Shown one piece after another: positions 42,438 through 48,934 of a stretch of DNA of 48,934 nucleotides. The stretch is from the NCBI GenBank assembly GCA_003696605.1, contig RFGV01000040.1, forward strand, positions 1-48,934. Reading direction: 5' to 3'. How positions within the stretch are numbered: the stretch's first letter is position 1; every line of letters starts with the position of its first letter. The notes under the pieces were generated by a model. That model searched no databases, was not told the DNA's origin, and was given only the letters and a program-made list of their open reading frames with translations. The stretch is from Chloroflexota bacterium (GTDB lineage Bacteria > Chloroflexota > Anaerolineae > Promineifilales > Promineifilaceae). The translations under genes were made by a program, and so were the position numbers.

Positions 42438-45221
42438 TCACCCCGTATTCTTAAGGCCGGCAGCAATTCCCTTGATAGTGAGAAAAACTGCATCCAGCAA
42501 TTGTCGTCCGGCCTCACTCTCCGCATCATCCATTGCACGCAAACGACGCAACAAACTTACCTGAATGAAGTTAAGCGGATCAACATACGGATTGCGTCGT
42601 TCAATGGTGCGTTGCAAAACCGGCTGGTTATCTAGCAACCGACGCAATTCTGTCACGCGCAAAATCCACGTAACCGTTTCGGCAAATGCCCGCTCCACTT
42701 CGCCAAAAATCTGGTCTCGTATGGTTACATCCTCTACCAGAGAGGCATAAAGACGAGCGATGCCCATATCTGCCTTGGCCAATGAAAGTTGGGCATTATC
42801 AATCAGGGTGCGGAAGAAGGGCCACTCTCGATACATGCGTTGTAATTGGTGCAGGTTGCTGGCAGAACGGCCGTATTCCGCCAACGCCGCCCCCACACCA
42901 TACCACCCCGGTAATACATGCCGACTTTGCATCCAGCTAAATCCCCAGGGGATTGCCCGCAGGCTGGTAAATGTGGCTGATGAAGAACGCCGGGCTGGTC
43001 GTGAACCAATACGCATTTGGCTGATTTCATGAATAGGTGTTGCTTGCTGCCAGTAAGCCAATAAAGCAGGGGTCTCATAAATCAATTGCCGATATGCCCG
43101 GTAAGAAAGTGCTGCCAGTTCATCCATTGCCGCCCGCCAACCCGGTTCAGGCTCTGGTAACACATGGTGATGTCGGGGAGCACTGGCTATTAGCACAGCA
43201 TGCATAACCTGTTCCAGGTGGCGACGGGCAATAGCCGGATGTCCATACCGTTCATCAATCACCTCCCCCTGTTCTGTAATGCGAATACGGCCGTCCACAG
43301 AGCCGGGGGGTTGTGCCAAAATCGCCCGGTTTGCCGGCCCTCCCCCGCGCGCAATCGTGCCTCCCCGCCCATGAAACAAGGTCATCGTCACATTATGCTG
43401 ACGACAACAAGCAGCCAACTGCTCCTGTGCCTGATACAGCTCCCAGTTTGCTGCCAGATACCCCGCATCCTTATTGCTATCAGAATAGCCTATCATGATT
43501 GTTTGCTGATTATTCAGGCGGGCCAGATGCCGCGTATACACGGGATGGGTGAATAGCTCGCTCATAATGCGCGGGGCTGCCCGCAAATCTTCCCGTGTTT
43601 CAAAAAGAGGCGCAATAGCCAGGCTATCCGTATCCTGCTCCGGGTTCAGGTTCAGACCATGCCATCGGGCAAGTAACAATACGGCCAACAAATCTTCAGG
43701 GCCGTGTGTCATGCTGATAATGTAGGGACCGATAAGTTCCGGACCGTAAAAAGAAATAGCCCGGCGCAAGATCTGGAAAAGGGTATGTGTCTCTTGCCAT
43801 TCGGGGGAAGGATCGGGGATGTGATCGAAGTCTGGGACAGGTGCATCTAGCAGTTGGGTAAGAACGGCCGTCTTTTCTGTGGCGTGTAAATCGGCAAACC
43901 CGTCACACAACCCCAATTTCCCCAGCACTTCATCCAAAACGGCCGTGTTATAGTCACTATATTGCCGAATATCCAGACAAGCCACATGCAACCCAAACAC
44001 CTGCCCCTGATATCGCATTCGTACCAGTTCGGCATCCGCAATATCGGCCAGAGAACAGCTTCGCAAAGATCGATCCATCAGATCGAGTGGCTCCAGCAAA
44101 TCCTTCATTGTACGCAAACGGAGCGGCGGATTGGCAACTCCTTTCAAGCGAGCAATCATATTACCCGCCGAGGCCTCCCCCAAATCTGCGGCCAATATAG
44201 CCGCCAACAAGCGGTACGGCTCATTGGGATACCGGCTATGCAAAAAGGCAACATGATCCGAACGAGAACGGCCGTCAGCCAATGCCTGTGCCAACTCTGT
44301 ACTTATCCCCACCTTGCGTGCCGACACACTTAACGAACGATCCAGCAAGCGAGCCATTGCTCGATGCCGCTCCACAGCCAACCCGCGATGCAAGCGGAGC
44401 GTTTCGGCCGTAACATCCGCTGTCACATTCGGATTACCATCCCGATCCCCGCCAATCCACGAACCAAACGTCAAAAAACGCGCCGGCAATTGCAAATTAG
44501 GGTAATACTCCGCCAGCGCCTGCGCCATCGTCGCATACACCTGCGGCAACACATCCCAAAGGGTAATATCAAAATAATACAGACCAGTACGCACCTCATC
44601 AGTCACCGTTGGCTGGCGCGTACGGCTATGGTCTGTCACCCAAAGCGAAGTGACTTCGGCTCGAATTTGTGCCTCAATTGCCGCCTTTTCTGCTGGCAAC
44701 AAATCACGCACCTGTAAATCAGTCAACGCCTGAGCAATACGCCGCAACTTGGAAAGCACAGTACGACGTTTGGCTTGCGTGGGATGGGCTGTAAAAACCA
44801 ATTCCACGTGCAGGCGCTCCAGCAATTGCGCCATTTCAAACTCATCCACACCCATTTGGCGCAAGGTGGCGATAGCATCCGGAATGGATTCGGGTAATGG
44901 CTGGGGATGACTGGCGCGTTCTCGTTGTCGTAAAACGTGTACCCGGTTTTGTTCTTCGGCCAGGTTGACCAACTCAAAATAAATGGCAAAGCTACGGGCA
45001 ACCAATTCGGCTTCGTCAAGGGACAAGCTGTCTATCAGCTGTTGCAGGTGGGTGTCAATGGCCGGATCATTATCCATGCGCCGTGCTTTGGTAAGGGCGC
45101 GGACTCGCTCTTCCAGCTCAAAAATTTGGATGCCTGCTTGCCGCCGAATGACCTGACCAAGAATATCGCCTAGCAGGTGAATGTCACGACTAAGCAGGTT
45201 TTGGGTAGTTTCTTGAGACAT
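42438..45221 (-). CDS. ppc: Phosphoenolpyruvate carboxylase
   Basis: A 927-residue enzyme that carboxylates phosphoenolpyruvate with bicarbonate to oxaloacetate, refilling the TCA cycle. Signatures in order are FTAHPTQAKRRTVLSKL (catalytic His; most relatives have HPTE, so note Gln), GYSDSNKDAGYLA, FHGRGGTIARGGGP (catalytic loop), SRPARR, and the terminal GLKNTG, which matches the conserved QNTG-type end. The length is normal. AGAGAGGGG precedes the ATG. It is the last of five leftward genes with gaps of 12-41 bases starting at the ECF sigma factor, so it may share their transcript. Confidence 0.97.
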   Translation of the reverse strand: MSQETTQNLLSRDIHLLGDILGQVIRRQAGIQIFELEERVRALTKARRMDNDPAIDTHLQQLIDSLSLDEAELVARSFAIYFELVNLAEEQNRVHVLRQRERASHPQPLPESIPDAIATLRQMGVDEFEMAQLLERLHVELVFTAHPTQAKRRTVLSKLRRIAQALTDLQVRDLLPAEKAAIEAQIRAEVTSLWVTDHSRTRQPTVTDEVRTGLYYFDITLWDVLPQVYATMAQALAEYYPNLQLPARFLTFGSWIGGDRDGNPNVTADVTAETLRLHRGLAVERHRAMARLLDRSLSVSARKVGISTELAQALADGRSRSDHVAFLHSRYPNEPYRLLAAILAADLGEASAGNMIARLKGVANPPLRLRTMKDLLEPLDLMDRSLRSCSLADIADAELVRMRYQGQVFGLHVACLDIRQYSDYNTAVLDEVLGKLGLCDGFADLHATEKTAVLTQLLDAPVPDFDHIPDPSPEWQETHTLFQILRRAISFYGPELIGPYIISMTHGPEDLLAVLLLARWHGLNLNPEQDTDSLAIAPLFETREDLRAAPRIMSELFTHPVYTRHLARLNNQQTIMIGYSDSNKDAGYLAANWELYQAQEQLAACCRQHNVTMTLFHGRGGTIARGGGPANRAILAQPPGSVDGRIRITEQGEVIDERYGHPAIARRHLEQVMHAVLIASAPRHHHVLPEPEPGWRAAMDELAALSYRAYRQLIYETPALLAYWQQATPIHEISQMRIGSRPARRSSSATFTSLRAIPWGFSWMQSRHVLPGWYGVGAALAEYGRSASNLHQLQRMYREWPFFRTLIDNAQLSLAKADMGIARLYASLVEDVTIRDQIFGEVERAFAETVTWILRVTELRRLLDNQPVLQRTIERRNPYVDPLNFIQVSLLRRLRAMDDAESEAGRQLLDAVFLTIKGIAAGLKNTG

Positions 45222-45233
45222 GATACCCCTCTC

Positions 45234-45788
45234 TTATAATGGGTGTTGTGACTGATAGAGGTGCAAAAAGTGGAAGGCCGCGATGACAAGGGCGTGGGTT
45301 ATGCGGCCGTTTTTAATCAACGTTGGTACTTCGGATAACGGCCGTTCTTCCACCACAATATCTTCTGCCCCATCAAGCTGAGCCGCCTGCACCTTTCGCG
45401 CTCCCAACGCCAAAAATGAATGACACCGGTTATTCAAAAAAGCCGGATTCGGCGCAACCGTGCCAATATGCACAAACTCCTCCGCCATATAACCCGTTTC
45501 TTCCAGCAACTCCCGTCTGGCCGAATCGGCTGGCGACAAATCTGTATCATCCACCATACCACCCGGAATCTCCAGCGTTACCGCTTCTATGCCATGCCGG
45601 TACTGATGAATAAACACCACCATACCTTCTGGCGTCAGGGGAATCACATTAATCCAGTCACACGCTTCCAACACATAAAAATCATGCGTCTTGTTCGTGC
45701 GCGGCGAACGGCTTGTATCCTGCCGCAATTTGAAAATCCGGTAATCACCTAACAGAGCACTTTGCAGTTTATTCCATTTTCTTACCAT
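45234..45788 (-). CDS. Nudix hydrolase, ADP-sugar pyrophosphatase-like
   Basis: A 184-residue Nudix protein. The box is GGMVDDTDLSPADSARRELLEETGY, split here as GGMVDD, then RELLEETGY at about residues 96-120. The upstream IHQYRHGIEAVTLEIPGG and the downstream APNPAFLNNRCHSFLA resemble ADP-ribose/ADP-sugar pyrophosphatases (NudF), which hydrolyse ADP-ribose to AMP and ribose 5-phosphate. It precedes ppc by 12 bases and follows another Nudix gene by 38 bases. The substrate is inferred from the family. Confidence 0.85.
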   Translation of the reverse strand: MVRKWNKLQSALLGDYRIFKLRQDTSRSPRTNKTHDFYVLEACDWINVIPLTPEGMVVFIHQYRHGIEAVTLEIPGGMVDDTDLSPADSARRELLEETGYMAEEFVHIGTVAPNPAFLNNRCHSFLALGARKVQAAQLDGAEDIVVEERPLSEVPTLIKNGRITHALVIAAFHFLHLYQSQHPL

Positions 45789-45826
45789 ATGGAGATTGTA
45801 GAGGGCGAAAAGAAGGGGGTCAAGCG

Positions 45827-46378
45827 TTAAACGTCTTTATCAGCGGTCAGGGTCTGCTGCCAGCGACGAATCGCATCTTTTGTGCTGGCAAAAGCCAGGT
45901 CGGGCAACTCATCCGCGCCAAAGAATTCAGCTCTGTCTGCATCGTCACCAGGGCGCAGTGTTCCACCCGCTATGTGCGCTTCGTACAGGATAAAAATGGA
46001 CGCTCCTCCTGCTTCTGGCGGGTTATAGTACACATCCAACAGGCGATCAATCACGACATCCAAACCAGTTTCTTCCTGGGCTTCGCGCACGGCCGTTTCT
46101 TGTGGATTTTCACCCCTATCCACAAACCCGGCAGGAATACTCCATTTGCCCCGTTCCGGATTCATCACTCGCCGCACCAACAACACCTTGCCTTCGGAAA
46201 CTACCAGCACCCCTACCCCCACTTTCGGATCTGTGAAGTAAATATATTCACAAGCGGGGCATACCCGTCGCGGCTTATCCCCTACCTGTCGGGTTTCCAT
46301 TGGCGTGGCACACCGTGGGCAATAAACAAATTCAGTCGGGGCGCTCATGTTGTGGGTATGCGTATGGTGTTCAGTCAT
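45827..46378 (-). CDS. Nudix hydrolase with N-terminal zinc ribbon (NudC-like)
   Basis: A 183-residue protein. A zinc ribbon at about residues 19-45 (YCPRCATPM, then VCPACEYIYF) precedes the Nudix domain. This is the arrangement of NudC-type NADH pyrophosphatases, but without their large N-terminal domain. The Nudix box is GFVDRGENPQETAVREAQEETGL, read as GFVDRGEN then REAQEETGL. Small ribbon-Nudix proteins of this kind have varied substrates, including NADH and other dinucleotides. GGTGGAAG precedes the ATG. It lies 27 bases after the anti-sigma gene and 38 before the next Nudix gene. Confidence 0.85.
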   Translation of the reverse strand: MTEHHTHTHNMSAPTEFVYCPRCATPMETRQVGDKPRRVCPACEYIYFTDPKVGVGVLVVSEGKVLLVRRVMNPERGKWSIPAGFVDRGENPQETAVREAQEETGLDVVIDRLLDVYYNPPEAGGASIFILYEAHIAGGTLRPGDDADRAEFFGADELPDLAFASTKDAIRRWQQTLTADKDV

Positions 46379-46405
46379 TTGTCTTCCACCCTGGTTAATT
46401 AACGG

Positions 46406-47335
46406 TCATTTTGCCTGGCGGCGTGCCAGCCAGGTGAGGCAAGCAAAAATAATCAGCAAAACACCCAGTCCCAATTGAATCTGGCGCAAGCCAAACTGGA
46501 ATGAGGCTGATGGTGGCGTGGGTGGTGTAGGCAAAACGGCCGTTTCTTCTGGCGCTATCTTTTCGGTATCCGTCACCACTGCCACCGATTCCGCCGTCTC
46601 CTCCAATGCCCGATTGGGTGGTGTTGCCAGCGGTGTCGGGCGAGGCAGGTCTGAGCGGGTAGCCGTGGGCAACACAGACGGGACAGCAGCCGGCTGGGTG
46701 GCAGCGAGTGGTGGTAACGGTTCAAATGCGCCGGTTTCCTCCTCTGCAGGGGCTTCTTCTACAACTTCCTCACCTTCTATAACCGTTTCAGAGAAAACGG
46801 CCGTTTCCGCCAACTCAGTTGCTGGCAATTCCTCTCCCTCCTCCGTTGTTTCTGCGGCCACATCCGCCGCCGGCATCTCCGCCTCTGCCGACACTGCTTC
46901 AGGTGGAATTTCCGTCACAGCACTCTCCACACTCAAAGCCACAGGCTCTGCCATTTCCAATTGTCTACTGGCGATACCCAGGCCTCCCCCCAGCCCTGCA
47001 AACAGCGCAATTACAAAGAAAAAAGCAGTAAGCACCGTACCCATACGCAAAACCGGGTACAGCTGCACCAAAGGCTGACGCGCAGGACGGCCGTAAACAG
47101 CCGGATCCAGCGTAAAATTACGCGGCACAGGACGACGTGGCAACTCTCGCAACTGCTGCTTTAGCCGGCGGTGCTGCGCCACCAACGCCTGCAACTCTGC
47201 ATCCTGTGCCAGCAGTTGCTCAAACTGTTGCCGTTCACGCGGCGACAAAGCATCATCCAAATAAGCATGCAGCTGCTCCTGTCGTCTCTCTTCAGCCGAT
47301 TTCCGCAATTGTCGTAAAAAGTCTAGCATTTTCAT
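46406..47335 (-). CDS. Anti-sigma factor-like membrane protein
   Basis: A 309-residue protein encoded directly downstream of the ECF sigma factor. The N-terminal 60 residues (LHAYLDDALSPRERQQFEQLL) form the anti-sigma helical fold, but without the HxxxCxxC zinc ligands of classical ZAS domains. A membrane helix follows at about 98-120. A long outer segment very rich in Glu, Ala, Thr and Pro (about 125-280) leads to a second helix (about 285-303) and a short basic end. It should hold the sigma factor at the membrane and release it on an outside signal. The start is the ATG at 47335; a TTG just before it and an ATG two codons later are alternatives. Confidence 0.75.
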   Translation of the reverse strand: MKMLDFLRQLRKSAEERRQEQLHAYLDDALSPRERQQFEQLLAQDAELQALVAQHRRLKQQLRELPRRPVPRNFTLDPAVYGRPARQPLVQLYPVLRMGTVLTAFFFVIALFAGLGGGLGIASRQLEMAEPVALSVESAVTEIPPEAVSAEAEMPAADVAAETTEEGEELPATELAETAVFSETVIEGEEVVEEAPAEEETGAFEPLPPLAATQPAAVPSVLPTATRSDLPRPTPLATPPNRALEETAESVAVVTDTEKIAPEETAVLPTPPTPPSASFQFGLRQIQLGLGVLLIIFACLTWLARRQAK

Positions 47336-47375
47336 CAAAACCCGCCTGCTTCATGCCAAAAGCATGAGCAAGCCA

Positions 47376-47972
47376 TCAGGATTCCTCAGATGTTAGACGA
47401 TACCGGGACGGTAAAAGTTCCAACACATCTTGCAGGCAATCTCGCAACCGTGCCCGTGCCCGGCTGATTCGTGACTTCACCGTCCCCAAAGATACAGAAG
47501 TGATTTGAGCAATTTCATTGTAATCATACCCTTCCACATCACAGAGAACGGCCGTTATCCGTTGATCATCCGGCAACAACTCCAGACACCGCTCAATTGC
47601 CAGCATCAACTCCACCCGTTGCTGAAACTGCTCCGGCGTATCTTCATCTGCACGCAAAAAAGCAAAGGACTCATTATCATCCGTCAACTCATCCAACGAT
47701 GACTGTGGCCGCCGTTTACGCCGTCGTAACTCATCATAGCAACGGTTTGTAACAATTCGCATTAGCCAGGCCTTAAAATTGCCACCACGAAACTTATTCA
47801 GCGCATGATAAGCAGCAATAAACGCCTCTTGCGTAACATCCTCCGCCATTTGCGGCTCACCCATAATGCGATATGCCACGTTATAAACCGACTCCTGATA
47901 ATGTAAAACCAGTCGGTTAAAGGCGGTTACATCCCCTTTTTGAGCCTGGGCAATGAGGGCAGTTTCGTCCAT
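47376..47972 (-). CDS. RNA polymerase ECF sigma factor (sigma-70 family)
   Basis: A 198-residue extracytoplasmic-function sigma factor. Region 2 spans about residues 25-90 (DVTQEAFIAAYHAL, then WLMRIVTNRCYDELRRRKRR). Region 4 spans about 125-185 (LPDDQRITAVLCDVEGYDYNEIA, then SLGTVKSRISRARARL, the -35-binding helix-turn-helix). There is no region 1 or 3. It is the first of five leftward genes: sigma, anti-sigma, two Nudix hydrolases and ppc. The ribosome site is weak. Autoregulation is likely by analogy but I see no secure ECF promoter before it. Confidence 0.93.
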   Translation of the reverse strand: MDETALIAQAQKGDVTAFNRLVLHYQESVYNVAYRIMGEPQMAEDVTQEAFIAAYHALNKFRGGNFKAWLMRIVTNRCYDELRRRKRRPQSSLDELTDDNESFAFLRADEDTPEQFQQRVELMLAIERCLELLPDDQRITAVLCDVEGYDYNEIAQITSVSLGTVKSRISRARARLRDCLQDVLELLPSRYRLTSEES

Positions 47973-48034
47973 ACAAATCTGATAAAAGTTTCCTTATTTT
48001 TTGCTACTACTGCCCATTTTCTCTGGAAAATAGA

Positions 48035-48063
48035 TTGACAGATTGGGCAGGTTGAATTATACT
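48035..48063 (+). promoter_or_regulatory. Consensus sigma-70 promoter for tRNA-Leu
   Basis: TTGACA (48035-48040), a 17-bp spacer and TATACT (48058-48063). The start of transcription should fall about 13 bases before the tRNA, as expected for a strong stable-RNA promoter. It is divergent from the ECF sigma gene. Confidence 0.85.
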
Positions 48064-48082
48064 CCACGCCGTAAAAAAATGT

Positions 48083-48164
48083 GCCGAAGTGGCGGAACTG
48101 GCAGACGCGCACGACTCAAAATCGTGTTCCTTCGGGAGTGTGGGTTCGATTCCCACCTTCGGCA
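48083..48164 (+). tRNA. tRNA-Leu (anticodon CAA)
   Basis: The cloverleaf is clear. The acceptor stem is GCCGAAG (48083-48089) with CTTCGGC (48157-48163) and discriminator A. The anticodon stem CACGA/TCGTG encloses the loop CTCAAAA with anticodon CAA (48117-48119), which reads the Leu codon TTG. A long variable arm (class II) and the T arm GTGGG-TTCGATT-CCCAC confirm a leucine tRNA. CCA is not encoded. Confidence 0.96.
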
Positions 48165-48197
48165 TCAAAAGAGATTATAAAGGCAAATAGTAGCACA

Positions 48198-48227
48198 AGC
48201 CACCACAAAATGGTGGCTGTTTTTTTA
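48198..48227 (+). terminator. Intrinsic terminator after tRNA-Leu
   Basis: AGCCACCA (48198-48205) pairs with TGGTGGCT (48211-48218) around a 5-base loop and is followed by GTTTTTTT. Confidence 0.92.
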
Positions 48228-48297
48228 TCAGAAACTGACGGTAAAATAGCAAAGCAGGTATGGCAGAAAAAAGTTTATCGTCAAAAAGGCATTGCTG

Positions 48298-48696
48298 ATG
48301 AATAAGAACGGCCGTTCCCCACTCCACAATATCCTGCTCTTACTACTCGGTCTTCTTGTTGGTAGCGGGCTGGGGCTTTACATTGGCTGGGTAGCCTGGC
48401 CTACCGAGTTCACCAACGCCGATCCCACATTACTCGACGAAAGCTATCGACGGGACATCGTTCTGATGACAGCCTCTGTGTATGCAGCCGATGGCAACCT
48501 GATAATAGCCCGCCAGCGCATTGCCAGCCTGGGCGAAAATGGGGAAGAGTTTCTCCTTGCCGTGCTTGTTGACGAAATCTTGCGTGCTGAAAATGAAACG
48601 ACCATCCGACAACTGGTAAATTTGGCGGCAGATTTGGGGCTTTCCTCACCTGCGATGGCCCCCTACCTGGCGCCTACGCCGGAGCGTGTCCCATGA
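48298..48696 (+). CDS. Small membrane-anchored protein of unknown function, tandem paralogue 1
   Basis: A 132-residue protein. A short basic N-terminus (NKNGR) is followed by one helix (about 11-33, LLLLLGLLVGSGLGLYIGWV), then WPTEFTNADPTLL and a helical soluble domain with YAADGNLIIARQRIASLG, possibly TPR-like helices. The ATG at 48298 is preferred over a TTG two codons upstream. The next gene starts with ATGA overlap and shares the helix, the P-x-x-Y/F-TNA-x-P motif and the following helices. I do not recognise the family. Confidence 0.7.
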   Translation: MNKNGRSPLHNILLLLLGLLVGSGLGLYIGWVAWPTEFTNADPTLLDESYRRDIVLMTASVYAADGNLIIARQRIASLGENGEEFLLAVLVDEILRAENETTIRQLVNLAADLGLSSPAMAPYLAPTPERVP

Positions 48697-48934
48697 AGTT
48701 GCGCCGTCGTTCACGTCGCCCACACACTGTCCGCCCGGAACTGGAAATGGCCGAACAGAAAAACGGCCGTTTCTCACCCACCAGCCTCTTCTTTCTCGGC
48801 CTCATCATTGGGCTGGCCGCCAGTCTGTACTACGCCTGGATCATCGATCCCGTTGTCTATACCAACGCCAGCCCTGCACGCCTCAGCAGTACCCACAAAG
48901 AAGCCTACATCCTGCTCGTCAGCCAAAGCTACGC
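48693..48934 (+). CDS. Membrane-anchored protein, tandem paralogue 2, cut at the window end
   Basis: The start ATG overlaps the previous stop (ATGA) and the frame is open to the end of the window, showing 80 residues. A very basic N-terminus (MKLRRRSRRP) and one helix (LFFLGLIIGLAASLYYAWII) are followed by DPVVYTNASPARL, the same P-x-x-TNA-x-P element as in the gene before. The remaining sequence (KEAYILLVSQSY) aligns with RRDIVLMTASVY of the first copy. The C-terminal part is outside the window. Confidence 0.7.
   Translation, partial: MKLRRRSRRPHTVRPELEMAEQKNGRFSPTSLFFLGLIIGLAASLYYAWIIDPVVYTNASPARLSSTHKEAYILLVSQSY

Larger units (their letters stand above)
28..48770. repeat. Highly iterated palindrome ACGGCCGT, about 83 dispersed copies
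   Basis: I read the 8-mer starting at 28, 112, 452, 830, 883, 930, 1828, 2094, 3065, 3586, 4409, 4583, 5078, 5720, 6818, 7557, 8406, 10269, 10301, 10368, 11115, 12165, 12967, 13087, 13366, 13857, 14026, 14104, 14376, 15009, 15972, 16380, 17603, 17781, 18116, 18928, 19206, 19725, 20911, 21336, 21852, 24106, 24382, 24474, 24820, 25064, 25288, 26119, 26353, 27875, 28438, 28561, 29728, 29854, 30193, 31593, 32981, 33987, 34294, 35561, 36394, 36957, 37914, 38550, 39254, 39633, 39748, 40649, 41572, 41743, 42867, 43287, 43864, 43939, 44268, 45338, 46089, 46536, 46797, 47087, 47548, 48308 and 48763. Many copies extend to AACGGCCGTT. One-mismatch forms (GCGGCCGT, ACGGCCGA, TCGGCCGT) are also common. 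Only three copies (24382, 25064, 34294) lie outside genes. The function is unknown. Confidence 0.95.

Noticed and set aside
28-48770. CRISPR array or transposon-like repeats as an explanation for the palindrome
   Set aside because: Spacing is irregular (tens of bases to over 2 kb), the unit is only 8-10 bases, copies sit inside genes without interrupting them, and no cas or transposase gene is present.

Overview
The window reads as chromosomal DNA of a free-living bacterium, most likely a member of the Chloroflexota (Anaerolineae/Ardenticatenia type). That placement is inferred from gene style, not from a marker gene: many large polytopic family-39-like glycosyltransferases with a C-terminal beta-sandwich, sensor kinases with multiple GAF domains, a threonine/proline-rich membrane-anchored protein, tandem M42 peptidases, and a secreted amidase ending in a short LPVIIR-like tail. 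GC content looks close to 50%. I see no phage, IS element, CRISPR array or rRNA. Coding density is high, many genes overlap by ATGA, and no gene-free stretch exceeds about 300 bp.

Layout. 1-5377 (+): three envelope glycosyltransferase-like membrane proteins. 5498-9469 (+): an orphan PDZ/GAF histidine kinase. 9520-9937 (+): a consensus promoter, a possible leaderless 15-codon ORF, an intrinsic terminator and a small SWIM zinc-finger protein. 10022-12847 (+): cupin, CPBP protease-like, RumA/TrmA-like methyltransferase lacking its catalytic Cys, and a Nudix hydrolase. 19267-12915 (-): a coupled four-gene operon of glycosyltransferases (three family-39-like, one family-87-like). 19524-23662 (+): secreted peptidoglycan amidase and a geranylgeranyl-reductase-like flavoprotein. 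25040-23736 (-): tandem paralogues of an unrecognised family. 25191-30308 (+): two zinc-ribbon proteins and a heterodimeric ABC exporter. 34186-30398 (-): Thr/Pro-rich anchored protein and three M42 aminopeptidases. 34457-37759 (+): a second large histidine kinase. 40057-37767 (-): methyltransferase, LspA and RluD-type pseudouridine synthase. 40169-42396 (+): phosphofructokinase and a PflA-like radical SAM protein. 47972-42438 (-): ECF sigma factor, anti-sigma factor, two Nudix hydrolases and PEP carboxylase. 48035-48934 (+): tRNA-Leu(CAA) with its own promoter and terminator, then two tandem paralogous membrane proteins, the second cut by the window edge.

The most remarkable signal is not a gene. 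The palindrome ACGGCCGT occurs about 83 times by hand count in 48.9 kb, where roughly one is expected by chance. It is scattered through nearly every gene in all three codon phases, leaving recurrent TAV, NGR and RPF/RPL tripeptides. It also tends to mark a reversal of local strand composition: the 5' side is G(T)-rich and the 3' side is C(A)-rich. Because the site is palindromic, this reads the same on both strands. The genome therefore looks like a mosaic of short skew domains hinged on this palindrome. This could be the footprint of an undescribed DNA-processing system (cleavage, repair or recombination at ACGGCCGT), analogous to but different from cyanobacterial HIP1.
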